Of a stretch of 64,000 nt of DNA, positions 8,955 through 16,420 are shown in pieces (position 1 is the stretch's first letter; every line of letters begins with the position of its first letter). The DNA lies in contig NKIU01000009.1 of the NCBI GenBank assembly GCA_002256245.1, forward strand, positions 1 to 64,000, written 5' to 3'. The notes below the pieces were generated by a model. It searched no databases, had not been told where the DNA came from, and saw nothing but the letters and a program-made list of their open reading frames with translations. The DNA comes from Pseudorhodobacter sp. PARRP1 (GTDB taxonomy: Bacteria; Pseudomonadota; Alphaproteobacteria; Rhodobacterales; Rhodobacteraceae). A program made the translations under genes and the position numbers.

Positions 8955-9370
8955 TGGGCTACTGGCTGTTCAAATCCGAGCCTGACACCTGGGGTTGGCC
9001 CGATCAGGTTGCGCGGGGCGCGGCGGGCGAGGAATGGCACGGCGTGCGCAACTATCAGGCGCGCAACAATATGCGGGCGATGCAGGTGGGAGACCTTGGG
9101 TTTTTCTACCACTCCAACATCGGCAAAGAGATTGTGGGCATTGTCGAGGTGTGCCGGGAATCGCAGCCCGACAGCACCACTGACGATCCGCGTTGGGATT
9201 GTGTTTGCCTGCGGGCGGTAAAGCCATTGGTGCGCCCGGTGACGCTGGAGACGTGCAAGGTGCAGCCGGGGTTGGAGAAGATGGTTCTGATCAACAACGC
9301 GCGGCTGTCGGTGCAGCCTGTGACGGCGGACGAATGGCGGATCATCTGTGCATTGGGCGGTTTGGGCTGA
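8954..9370 (+). CDS. EVE domain-containing protein
   Basis: The product is 138 aa; the ATG at 8954 overlaps the yciI stop and gives the canonical beginning YWLFKSEPDTW. Other family features are WHGVRNYQARNNMRAM and GDLGFFYHSN, followed by IVGIVEV. EVE domains are PUA-like and thought to bind modified nucleotides in nucleic acids; the cellular role in bacteria is not firmly known. It is the last gene of the tsaD-gpsA-yciI-EVE run and is followed by a GC hairpin. Confidence 0.9.
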   Translation: MGYWLFKSEPDTWGWPDQVARGAAGEEWHGVRNYQARNNMRAMQVGDLGFFYHSNIGKEIVGIVEVCRESQPDSTTDDPRWDCVCLRAVKPLVRPVTLETCKVQPGLEKMVLINNARLSVQPVTADEWRIICALGGLG

Positions 9371-9379
9371 TATGGAAAC

Positions 9380-9409
9380 GGGGGGCCCATTACCCCTAAA
9401 GGACCCCCC
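9380..9409 (+). terminator. GC-rich hairpin after the tsaD-EVE operon
   Basis: Six G at 9380-9385 pair with six C at 9404-9409, with two further pairs inside across a mismatch, enclosing a loop of about 12 bases. It starts 10 bp after the EVE stop. There is no clear T tract, so it may be a weak or Rho-assisted end. The remaining bases to 9546 show nothing else coding. Confidence 0.4.
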
Positions 9410-9546
9410 ATCCACCCCACGTGCTACCCTCAGCACCACACGTGTTCTGTAAAAGGTCCTAGGCTACTGCCTGTTCACCCAACTTATGCAAACCACCCGA
9501 GTCGCGCAAACGCCAAGTTTACGGCATTTGCCACAAATGCGACGGA

Positions 9547-10743
9547 TCAGTGCTTTACGTCCGGCAGGAAGAACGCGGCCAAGCCCAGCAGCGGCAGGTA
9601 GGCGCAAATCTTGTAAACCGCGACAATGCCCCAGGCATCGGCCAGAACGCCCAAGCCTGCCGCACCGAAAGCCGCGATTCCGAAGGCCAGACCGAACAGC
9701 AACCCCGCCACCATGCCGGTGCTTTGCGGCATCAGATCTTGCGCATAAACCACCATCGCCGGGAAGGCCGAGGCCAGCATCAGGCCTGCCAAGGCCGCGA
9801 CCACGATAGTGGGCACCAAGGGCAGATAGGGCATTGCCAGCGTCAGGGGCAGGATGCCAAGGATCGACCACAGGATCACCTTACGGCGGCCGATCTTGTC
9901 ACCGATGGGGCCACCGATGATGGTGCCTGCGGCCACGGCGGCCAAGAAGATGAACAGGCAGATTTGGGATTGGCCGACGGTCAGGCCAAAACGCTCGATC
10001 AGGTAGAAGGTGTAGTAGTTCGACAGCGACACCGAATAGAGGAATTTCGAGGTCATCAGCACGATCAGAAGGAACATTCCCAGCCGCACCGTCGCCTTTG
10101 GCACCGCAACGGCGGCACGGGCGCGGGCGCGGCGGGCCAGTGCGCGGCCAGCGCCGACGGCCATATACCAGCGACCGACCAGCCACAGCAGCACCATCCC
10201 CAACATCGCCACGCCCGCAAACCATTCGATCGAGACTTGCCCACGCTCCATCACCACAAAAGCGGCGGCCAAGGGGCCAAGGGCCGACCCGGCGTTACCG
10301 CCCACCTGAAACATCGACTGCGCAAAGCCGGGGCGCATTCCGGCGGCCAGACGGGCGATCCGCGAGGCCTCGGGATGGAAGATCGACGAGCCAAGCCCGA
10401 TCATCGCCACCGACGCCAGCACCGCGCCAAAGGTCTGGGCATGAGCCAGCAGCACCAATCCCACCCCGGTTGACGCCATGCCTGCCGCCAAGGCGTAGGG
10501 CAGCGGTCGCTTGTCGGTGTAAAGCCCGATGAGGGGTTGCAGGATTGAAGCCGTGCCCTGAAACACCAGTGTGATCAGGCCAATCTGCGCGAAGGACAGC
10601 GCAAGGTTATCCTTCAGCAGCGGATAGGCTGCCGGGATCAGCGATTGCATCAGATCATTCAGCAAATGCCCCAAAGCTACGGCCAGAATGATCGGAACCA
10701 CGGTGGCATCAGCAGGTTGCGTGGGGTGGGGCGCGGCAGACAT
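9547..10743 (-). CDS. MFS transporter, fosmidomycin-resistance (Fsr) type
   Basis: The product is 398 aa from the ATG at 10743 (AAAGGG upstream); the open frame extends further but without a ribosome site. Twelve hydrophobic segments are evident. The opening VPIILAVALGHLLNDLMQSLIPAAYPLLK and the GLGSSIFHPEASR segment after the fourth span are characteristic of the Fsr branch of the major facilitator superfamily, drug/metabolite exporters in the inner membrane. The true substrate cannot be told from sequence. It follows the DUF2853 gene in the same direction. Confidence 0.85.
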   Translation of the reverse strand: MSAAPHPTQPADATVVPIILAVALGHLLNDLMQSLIPAAYPLLKDNLALSFAQIGLITLVFQGTASILQPLIGLYTDKRPLPYALAAGMASTGVGLVLLAHAQTFGAVLASVAMIGLGSSIFHPEASRIARLAAGMRPGFAQSMFQVGGNAGSALGPLAAAFVVMERGQVSIEWFAGVAMLGMVLLWLVGRWYMAVGAGRALARRARARAAVAVPKATVRLGMFLLIVLMTSKFLYSVSLSNYYTFYLIERFGLTVGQSQICLFIFLAAVAAGTIIGGPIGDKIGRRKVILWSILGILPLTLAMPYLPLVPTIVVAALAGLMLASAFPAMVVYAQDLMPQSTGMVAGLLFGLAFGIAAFGAAGLGVLADAWGIVAVYKICAYLPLLGLAAFFLPDVKH

Positions 10744-10758
10744 GGAAAAACCCTTTCG

Positions 10759-10790
10759 CGGAAAGCCCCGCACAATCGCGCGGCTTTCCG
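10759..10790 (-). terminator. Inverted repeat between DUF2853 gene and MFS gene
   Basis: CGGAAAGCC at 10759-10767 is the exact inverse of GGCTTTCCG at 10782-10790. On the minus strand the hairpin is followed by CGAAAGGGTTTTT, so it could end transcription from the DUF2853 gene or act as an attenuator just ahead of the MFS ribosome site. Confidence 0.5.
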
Positions 10791-10828
10791 GGAATGGCAA
10801 TGTCTGACAAACCTAAGTGGTGTGCAGA

Positions 10829-11173
10829 TTACTTGTTGTAGATGGCTTCTTTGCCGAAATGCTTGGTCAGCATGTAATAAACCACGGCGCGATATTTGTT
10901 GCGCTCGCCCCGGCCATAGGTGTCGATCACGGCGTTGATCGCCTCCATCAATGCCGGGCTGTCGGCCAGACCCAGCTTTTTGACGAGGAAGTTGTTCTTG
11001 ACGGTTTCCAACTCGGACTTGTCAGAGCCTGCGACGGTTTCGCTGTCGGCGCTGTAGATCGCCGGACCGCAACCGATGGTCACTTTGGTCAGCAGATCCA
11101 TGTCAGGATTGATCTTGCATTTGGTTTTCAGATCTTCGGCATATTTGGCTATCAGATCGTCACGCTTGCTCAT
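10829..11173 (-). CDS. DUF2853 family protein
   Basis: A 114-aa soluble, charged protein beginning MSKRDDLIAKYAEDLK and ending NKYRAVVYYMLTKHFGKEAIY, which I recognise as the DUF2853 family common in alphaproteobacteria and Bacteroidetes. Conserved blocks include LLTKVTIGCGPAIYSADSETV and VKNNFLVKKLGL. No function is known and no catalytic residues can be pointed to. It stands alone between terminator-like hairpins, upstream of the MFS gene. Confidence 0.8.
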   Translation of the reverse strand: MSKRDDLIAKYAEDLKTKCKINPDMDLLTKVTIGCGPAIYSADSETVAGSDKSELETVKNNFLVKKLGLADSPALMEAINAVIDTYGRGERNKYRAVVYYMLTKHFGKEAIYNK

Positions 11174-11483
11174 TCTAGTCTCCCCTCGTTCTTTTGTCAG
11201 ACCATTAAAAGCTGCCGCATGGGGCAGGGTCGGCGCACATTAGGCGATGGAGCAAAACGCTCAAAGGGAAATATGGCCGCAGGTTCCCCCCTGCGCGGAA
11301 GGCTTCTGGCCCAGAATTGCGACGCAAAAGGCCCGAGGTTTCCCCCGGGCCGATGGCTTTTGCGGTTGTTTGGCTTTGCGTAAGCCGCCGATTTTGCCGC
11401 GCGATTTTGTCCCCGCGGGGACAAATGTCTGCATCTTGCGATTTGCCGAAACATATCCACTAAATGTGGATAGGTCGTCGCAA
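11174..11483. terminator. Intergenic region with strong hairpin (11324-11363)
   Basis: These 310 bases hold no credible gene. GGCCCG (11330-11335) pairs with CGGGCC (11346-11351), flanked by GCAAAAG (11324-11330) and CTTTTGC (11357-11363), giving a long imperfect hairpin about 120 bases downstream of the ahcY stop. Read on the minus strand it ends in CCTTTTGC, so it is a plausible ahcY terminator. The part nearest 11174 is presumably the promoter region of the DUF2853 gene. Confidence 0.5.
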
Positions 11484-12872
11484 TCAGTAGCGGTAATGCT
11501 CGGCTTTGAACGGGCCTTCGACTTTGACACCGATGTAGTCGGCTTGCTCGCGGCGCAGTTCGGTCAGCTTGACGCCGATTTTCTTCAGATGCAGGCGGGC
11601 GACCTTCTCATCCAGCTCTTTCGGCAGAATATAGACGCCGGGGGCATAGTTTTCGCCCTTGGTCCACAGTTCGATCTGCGCCAGAACCTGATTGGTGAAC
11701 GAAGCCGACATCACGAAAGACGGATGGCCCGTGGCATTGCCAAGGTTCAACAAACGGCCTTCCGACAGCAGGATGATGCGATTGCCCGAAGGCATCTCGA
11801 TCATGTCCACCTGTTCCTTGATGTTGGTCCATTTGTGGTTTTTCAGGGCTGCGACCTGAATTTCGTTGTCGAAGTGGCCGATGTTGCCGACGATGGCCAT
11901 GTCCTTCATCTCGCGCAGATGCTCGATGCGGATCACGTCGCGGTTGCCGGTGGTGGTGATGAAGATGTCGGCGTTGGCGACTTCATCTTCCAGCAGGGTG
12001 ACTTCGTAGCCATCCATCGCGGCTTGCAGCGCGCAGATTGGATCAACTTCGGTGACTTTCACGCGGGCACCAGCGCCACGCAACGACGCAGCCGAGCCTT
12101 TGCCGACATCGCCGTAACCGCAAACCACGGCGACCTTGCCTGCCATCATGGTGTCGGTGGCGCGACGGATGCCGTCAACCAGCGATTCCTTGCAGCCATA
12201 TTTGTTGTCGAACTTCGACTTGGTGACGCTGTCGTTCACGTTGATCGCGGGGAAGGGCAGTTGGCCGTTCTTGTGCAGATCATACAAACGATGGACGCCC
12301 GTGGTGGTTTCTTCGGACACGCCTTTGATCGCCGCTTTGGTTTTGGTGAAGAAACCGGGGGTTTCTTTCATCCGCTTGGCGATTTGCAGCTTGATGACTT
12401 CTTCTTCCTCGGATTGCGGCACCGGGATGATCTCTTCGCCAGCCTCGGCGCGCGCGCCCAGCAGAACGTAGAGCGTGGCGTCACCGCCATCGTCGAGGAT
12501 CATGTTCGCGCCTTCGGGGAACATGAAGGATTTGTCGAGGTAATCCCAATGCTCGGTCAGGGTCTGGCCCTTGATGGCGAAAACCGGGATGCCAGCGGCG
12601 GCAATCGCAGCGGCAGCGTGGTCTTGGGTCGAGAAGATGTTGCACGACGCCCAGCGCACATCGGCACCCAGCGCCACCAGCGTCTCAATCAGCGCGGCGG
12701 TTTGAATGGTCATGTGCAAGGAACCCACAATCCGGGCGCCTTTCAGCGGCTTGGATGCGCCAAACTCCTCGCGGCAGGCCATCAGGCCCGGCATTTCGGT
12801 TTCGGCAATCACCAGTTCCTTGCGGCCATACGCGGCCAGCGCAATGTCTTTTACAACGTAATCATTCGCCAT
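11484..12872 (-). CDS. ahcY: Adenosylhomocysteinase (S-adenosyl-L-homocysteine hydrolase)
   Basis: The product is 462 aa from the ATG at 12872 (AAGGAG eight bases upstream). AhcY splits S-adenosylhomocysteine to adenosine and homocysteine in the activated methyl cycle, using tightly bound NAD+. Visible motifs include [15 protein letters not shown], the NAD-binding [10 protein letters not shown] and the C-terminal [15 protein letters not shown] and the last residues KAEHYRY. An insert of about 40 residues (region [15 protein letters not shown]) is the usual feature of the longer bacterial type. In Rhodobacter ahcY lies next to hvrB/hvrA and its expression is linked to the LysR regulator HvrB; the same neighbourhood is present here. 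I saw no SAH riboswitch upstream. Confidence 0.97.
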   Translation of the reverse strand: MANDYVVKDIALAAYGRKELVIAETEMPGLMACREEFGASKPLKGARIVGSLHMTIQTAALIETLVALGADVRWASCNIFSTQDHAAAAIAAAGIPVFAIKGQTLTEHWDYLDKSFMFPEGANMILDDGGDATLYVLLGARAEAGEEIIPVPQSEEEEVIKLQIAKRMKETPGFFTKTKAAIKGVSEETTTGVHRLYDLHKNGQLPFPAINVNDSVTKSKFDNKYGCKESLVDGIRRATDTMMAGKVAVVCGYGDVGKGSAASLRGAGARVKVTEVDPICALQAAMDGYEVTLLEDEVANADIFITTTGNRDVIRIEHLREMKDMAIVGNIGHFDNEIQVAALKNHKWTNIKEQVDMIEMPSGNRIILLSEGRLLNLGNATGHPSFVMSASFTNQVLAQIELWTKGENYAPGVYILPKELDEKVARLHLKKIGVKLTELRREQADYIGVKVEGPFKAEHYRY

Positions 12873-12976
12873 TTGGCGCACTCCTTGATCCTGTGGTTGC
12901 GGGGCAGATAGCATTTACAGGGCCACTCGACAACACGGGCTTTGAATGGCAGGAAAATGGCGACGGGGGGAACAGC

Positions 12977-13570
12977 ATGAAACAACCACGCGCATGGCAA
13001 CGGATGCTGTCCGGGCGCAGGCTTGACCTGCTGGACCCGACGCCGATGGATATCGAGATTGAGGATATCGCGCATGGGCTGGCGTTTGTGGCACGCTGGA
13101 ACGGCCAGACGCGGGGGGATTTTGCCTATTCGGTGGCGGAACATTCGCTGCTGGTCGAGCAGATTTATGCCCGCCAAAACCCGGCGAATGCGAGGTGGCA
13201 GTTGGCGGCCCTGCTGCATGATGCGCCGGAATATGTGATTGGCGATATGATCAGCCCGGTGAAATCGGCGGTCGGCCCGAATTATGGCGAATTGGATTTG
13301 CGGCTGACAGCGGCGGTGCATCTGCGCTTTGGTCTGCCTGCGGTGCTGCCTGTGGTGGTGAAAAAGGCGATCAAGGCGGCGGATAAAATCTCGGCTTGGC
13401 TGGAGGCGGTGCAGATCGCGGGGTTTTCGGAACCCGAGGCGGATAAGCTGTTCGGGCGGCCTGATACGGCGCTGATGCGTGGGCTAGAGATCAAATTGAG
13501 ACCGCCCGCACAGGTGCGGGCGGATTATGTCGCGCGGCATTTGGAATTGCTGGCGGCGCTCAAGATCTAA
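12977..13570 (+). CDS. HD domain phosphohydrolase (YfbR-like)
   Basis: The product is 197 aa from the ATG at 12977, preceded by a run of G; the open frame reaches back antisense to ahcY but without a good start. The metal-binding HD pattern is clear: AEHSLLV (first His), LLHDAPEYVIGDM (HD pair) and later AADKISAW (distal Asp), as in YfbR-type 5'-nucleotidases that act on dNMPs. The substrate is not proven. It corresponds in position to the unnamed ORF between hvrB and ahcY in R. capsulatus. Its last 4 bp overlap the small convergent gene at 13567. Confidence 0.85.
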   Translation: MKQPRAWQRMLSGRRLDLLDPTPMDIEIEDIAHGLAFVARWNGQTRGDFAYSVAEHSLLVEQIYARQNPANARWQLAALLHDAPEYVIGDMISPVKSAVGPNYGELDLRLTAAVHLRFGLPAVLPVVVKKAIKAADKISAWLEAVQIAGFSEPEADKLFGRPDTALMRGLEIKLRPPAQVRADYVARHLELLAALKI

Positions 13571-13695
13571 AGCCGTTCGCTGGTTTGCTTGGTCCAACGG
13601 GTTTCCGTCGGGCGGGTTGGAAAGCGGTCGCGCGGGGTGGGGGCCGGGCTGGCGCGCAGGGCGATCAGCAGGGCATCTGCGAGAATGTTTAACAT
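13567..13695 (-). CDS. Small 42-aa protein, unknown
   Basis: An ATG at 13695 with a strong ribosome site (AGGAG, seven bases upstream) opens a 42-codon frame ending in TAG at 13567. The peptide begins with an amphipathic, hydrophobic stretch (MLNILADALLIALRAS) and then becomes Pro/Arg/Thr-rich (PTPRDRFPTRPTETRW). It is too short for ordinary gene calls. It is divergent from the LysR gene (98 bp apart) and convergent with the HD gene. I do not recognise the family; the ribosome site and tidy packing between neighbours are the evidence that it is real. Confidence 0.55.
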   Translation of the reverse strand: MLNILADALLIALRASPAPTPRDRFPTRPTETRWTKQTSERL

Positions 13696-13792
13696 GACTT
13701 GCTCCTGTTTTCGTGTCGTCATAGGGTTTTTATAGCTGATTTCGGCGTTTCTTCCGAGTCAGCGAAATTTTCCAACTGTTAGGTTGTCTATC

Positions 13793-14668
13793 ATGTCTGT
13801 GGATTGGAAAAGCTTCCCCTCGCTGACCGCCTTGCGGGCGTTTGAGGCGGCTGCGCGGTTGCAGAACTTCTCGCGTGCAGCGCGCGATCTGAACGTGACC
13901 CATGCGGCGATTGCCCAACAGGTCCGCAGCCTAGAGGCCGATCTGGGGCGTGAGCTGCTGTATCGGCAGGGGCGCGGGCTGGCGCTGACGCCCGAGGGTG
14001 CAAAGCTGGCGCAGGCGCTGACCGATGGCTTTCACGGCATCGAGGTGGCGGTGAACGACCTCCGAGGCGCTGATCCGAACGCGCCGCTGCGGGTGACACT
14101 GACCCCGGCTTTCGCGGCGCAATGGCTGATTCCGCGGCTGGGGGCGTTCTGGAAGGCGCATCCCGAAGTTGGGCTGTCGCTGCACCCGGAACATCGCGTG
14201 ATGGATTTGCGCCGTGACGGCATTGATCTGGCGATCCGGTTTGGCGATGGCAAATGGCCGGGGGTTGAGGCCGAATTTCTGACCTCGGCACATTATATTA
14301 TCGTCGCGGCACCGTCGCTGTTGCAGGGGCGCTTGCGGCTGACGACGGCGGAAATGTCCGCGATGCCGTGGGTGATTGAGCCCGATTGGCCAGAGGCTTT
14401 GGTGTGGCTGCGCAGTTTCGGGCTGCAACCCGATGCGATGAACATCACCTATATTCCAACCGAAGAACTGGCGCTTTCGGCGGCGCGGCAAGGCTACGGT
14501 CTGCACGTGGAAGCCGCAGCATTGATGGAAAAAGATCTGGCAAACGGCGATCTGATCGCGGTGGGCGAGATTAAGGACGAAACCCTGGCCTATTATCTGG
14601 TCACAAGGCCGGGGCCAAAGCGGGCTGAATTGAAGACGTTTATGAAATGGCTAAAGGCCGCCATTTAG
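13793..14668 (+). CDS. LysR-family regulator in the HvrB position
   Basis: The product is 291 aa from the ATG at 13793; a TTG at 13784 is an alternative. The N-terminal helix-turn-helix (SLTALRAFEAAARLQNFSRA, then LNVTHAAIAQQVRSLE and RELLYRQGRGLALTPEG) and the substrate-binding domain (VTLTPAFAAQWLIPRLGAF, DLAIRFGDG, VAAPSLL) are of the GcvA type. In R. capsulatus, hvrB encodes a LysR protein between hvrA and ahcY that activates ahcY and the adjacent ORF in low light; the same position here suggests orthology. The 97 bp between this gene and the small divergent gene is the likely control region. Confidence 0.8.
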   Translation: MSVDWKSFPSLTALRAFEAAARLQNFSRAARDLNVTHAAIAQQVRSLEADLGRELLYRQGRGLALTPEGAKLAQALTDGFHGIEVAVNDLRGADPNAPLRVTLTPAFAAQWLIPRLGAFWKAHPEVGLSLHPEHRVMDLRRDGIDLAIRFGDGKWPGVEAEFLTSAHYIIVAAPSLLQGRLRLTTAEMSAMPWVIEPDWPEALVWLRSFGLQPDAMNITYIPTEELALSAARQGYGLHVEAAALMEKDLANGDLIAVGEIKDETLAYYLVTRPGPKRAELKTFMKWLKAAI

Positions 14669-14690
14669 GGCGGCCCACAGCGTTGCTTTT
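14656..14690 (+). terminator. Hairpin over the LysR stop codon
   Basis: GGCCGCC (14656-14662) pairs with GGCGGCC (14669-14675) around a six-base loop containing the end of the LysR stop codon; a CTTTT run follows at 14686-14690. Directly after it, TTTCAC (14688-14693) and GTGAAA (14700-14705) form a second inverted repeat facing the hvrA stop. Together they probably separate the convergent LysR and hvrA transcripts. Confidence 0.55.
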
Positions 14691-14711
14691 CACATATGCG
14701 TGAAAGTTGGA

Positions 14712-15026
14712 TCAGATCGCCAAATCGTCGGGTTGTTTGCCCGCTGCCAATGCTGCGGCAAACCAGCGCGGCTTGCGCCCACGGCCCGACCAGGTATCCG
14801 ACAAATCAGCGGGATTTGCATATTTTGCAACAGCCGGAGAGCGCTTGCGAGTCGCAGGAACGCCGGTCAATTCGGCCAGCGAGAAACCCTTTGCACGCGC
14901 GAATTCTTCAATCTCGGCAAGGGCTTCTTTCTTTTTGCGATCTTCAAAGCCCGCAATTGCCTTTGTCACTTGCGATTGCAAATCTTTCAACTCTTTAAGC
15001 GACAGGTTGTTGAGATCAATTGCCAC
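14712..15026 (-). CDS. hvrA: H-NS family DNA-binding regulator, HvrA-like
   Basis: A 104-aa protein with the H-NS/HvrA plan: an N-terminal oligomerising coil (LSLKELKDLQSQVTKAI, about 8-45) and a C-terminal DNA-binding loop with WSGRGRKPRW at about 79-88, preceded by KYANPADLSDT. In Rhodobacter HvrA is a histone-like regulator that activates light-harvesting/reaction-centre genes in dim light and affects nitrogen fixation. Here it lies just downstream of regA on the same strand, exactly as in R. capsulatus, which supports the name. Confidence 0.85.
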   Translation of the reverse strand: MAIDLNNLSLKELKDLQSQVTKAIAGFEDRKKKEALAEIEEFARAKGFSLAELTGVPATRKRSPAVAKYANPADLSDTWSGRGRKPRWFAAALAAGKQPDDLAI

Positions 15027-15093
15027 GTCAGCATCCTTTCAGGATATGTCGGAGGCCTTTTATGCTTGTATGATCGTTTATTCAAGGCTTGGC

Positions 15094-15648
15094 TTATTTT
15101 GGGCTGCGCTTGGCAAGAATTCGCTGCAAAGTGCGGCGATGCATCGAAAGCCTGCGCGCCGTTTCCGATACATTGCGATCGCACATTTCATAGACCCGCT
15201 GAATATGCTCCCACCGCACGCGGTCCGCAGACATCGGGTTTTCCGGCGGAAGGGGAATCGCCGAGCCCTTGGCAAGCAGGGCTTGCGTTACGTCATTGGC
15301 GTCAGCGGGTTTTGACAGATAATCTGTCGCACCAATTTTTACCGCGGCGACCGCAGTCGCAATCGCGCCATAGCCGGTCAGCACGACAATCCGGCAATCT
15401 GGACGGCGCTCGCGCAGCGTTTCGACGACGTCCAGCCCATTGCCGTCTTCAAGCCGCAGATCAATCACCGCATAGGCGGGCGGGCGGGCCAATGCAATCG
15501 CACGCCCTGCGGCGACGCTTCCGGCGGTTTCGGGCAAAAAGCCACGCTTTTCCATCGCCTTGGCCAATCGTTTGACGAAAACCTCGTCATCATCGACAAG
15601 CAGCAAGCTGCGATCTGGTCCCAGTTCTGCGCCAAGATCGTCTGCCAT
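15094..15648 (-). CDS. regA: RegA/PrrA redox response regulator
   Basis: The product is 184 aa (GGGGGA upstream of the ATG). The receiver has the acidic pair D20/D21, the phosphoacceptor D63 (same number as in R. capsulatus RegA) and K113; a short proline linker (IPLPPENP) leads to a Fis-type helix-turn-helix at about 147-178 whose sequence is nearly invariant in this family. Phosphorylated by RegB at low oxygen, RegA controls photosynthesis, nitrogen fixation, CO2 fixation and respiratory genes. The genes senC and regB are adjacent. Confidence 0.96.
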   Translation of the reverse strand: MADDLGAELGPDRSLLLVDDDEVFVKRLAKAMEKRGFLPETAGSVAAGRAIALARPPAYAVIDLRLEDGNGLDVVETLRERRPDCRIVVLTGYGAIATAVAAVKIGATDYLSKPADANDVTQALLAKGSAIPLPPENPMSADRVRWEHIQRVYEMCDRNVSETARRLSMHRRTLQRILAKRSPK

Positions 15649-15708
15649 GAAATCCCCCGTTCTGATTACTTCAATTTAGGTCGCTTGACCCCTCGCGTCA
15701 AACCGGGG

Positions 15709-16329
15709 CTAGCTTTTCTGGATATAGCAGGCCGTGCGATCTGCCATTTGCTGTGCGGTGTCGTCGCGGGTGAAGAAATCGGCAAAGCCCGTGCCGGGCA
15801 GCATCAGATAGGTGAAGGTGGAATGGTCCATCAGATAATACTGATCACCGGTGTCCTGTTTTTTATAATAGGTCTTGTAGGCCTGCGAGGCGGCCTGAAC
15901 CTGTTCGGGGGTTCCGGTAAGGCCGATCATATTCGGATGCAGGTTGGCGGTGAAATCCTTCAGCACCGCAGGTGTATCGCGCTGCGGGTCGATCGAGATG
16001 AAAACCGGCGTCACATCCATGCCCTTGGCCTTCAACAAATCGACGGCCTCGGCATTGCGCGCGCCATCCAGCGGACAAACGTCGGGGCAAAAGCTGTAGC
16101 CAAAGTAAACCAGCGCGGGCTTTGCCAGAACGTCTTTGTCGGTGACGGTCTTGCCGTCTTCATCGACCAGCGTGAACGGGCCGCCAATGTTACCGACACC
16201 GCCCGCAACAGCCGAGGCGCGGCAATCGGCAAAGGGATCATCCGCACCGCGCTGCGAAGCCGCATAGTAGGTGCCGCCCAAAAGCCCTGCCACCGCAACC
16301 ACGGCCAAACTTGCATAGATTTTCAGCAT
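15709..16329 (-). CDS. senC: SCO1/SenC/PrrC copper protein
   Basis: The product is 206 aa from the ATG at 16329 (AGAGGG upstream). An N-terminal membrane anchor (about 4-24) is followed by a thioredoxin-like domain with the copper ligands C81-x3-C85 (SFCPDVCP) and H169 (MDHSTFTY). SenC/PrrC delivers copper to the CuA/CuB sites of cytochrome oxidases and has thiol-disulfide activity; in Rhodobacter it modulates RegB signalling. It lies between regA (downstream, 60 bp) and the divergent regB (91 bp), the standard arrangement. Confidence 0.95.
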   Translation of the reverse strand: MLKIYASLAVVAVAGLLGGTYYAASQRGADDPFADCRASAVAGGVGNIGGPFTLVDEDGKTVTDKDVLAKPALVYFGYSFCPDVCPLDGARNAEAVDLLKAKGMDVTPVFISIDPQRDTPAVLKDFTANLHPNMIGLTGTPEQVQAASQAYKTYYKKQDTGDQYYLMDHSTFTYLMLPGTGFADFFTRDDTAQQMADRTACYIQKS

Positions 16330-16420
16330 GATACCCTCTTTATTGCGCATTGATCCGCAGCGAACCACGCCCTATCAAGCGTAAAGCCGCTGCAAAAGCC
16401 AGCCCCCGATGAGGCGTCGC

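Noticed and set aside
11247-12911. 554-codon open frame on the plus strand opposite ahcY
   Set aside because: It is antisense to an unmistakable ahcY, has a composition set by the GC-rich third positions of that gene, and resembles no protein family.
12873-12976. Possible SAH or SAM riboswitch ahead of ahcY
   Set aside because: I could not fold a matching aptamer in the short gap between ahcY and the HD gene; a covariance-model search would be decisive.
14688-14705. TTTCAC-N6-GTGAAA palindrome as another parS site
   Set aside because: The central CACGTG of parS is replaced by ATATGC spacing, so ParB would not be expected to bind; it fits better as part of the intergenic hairpin set.
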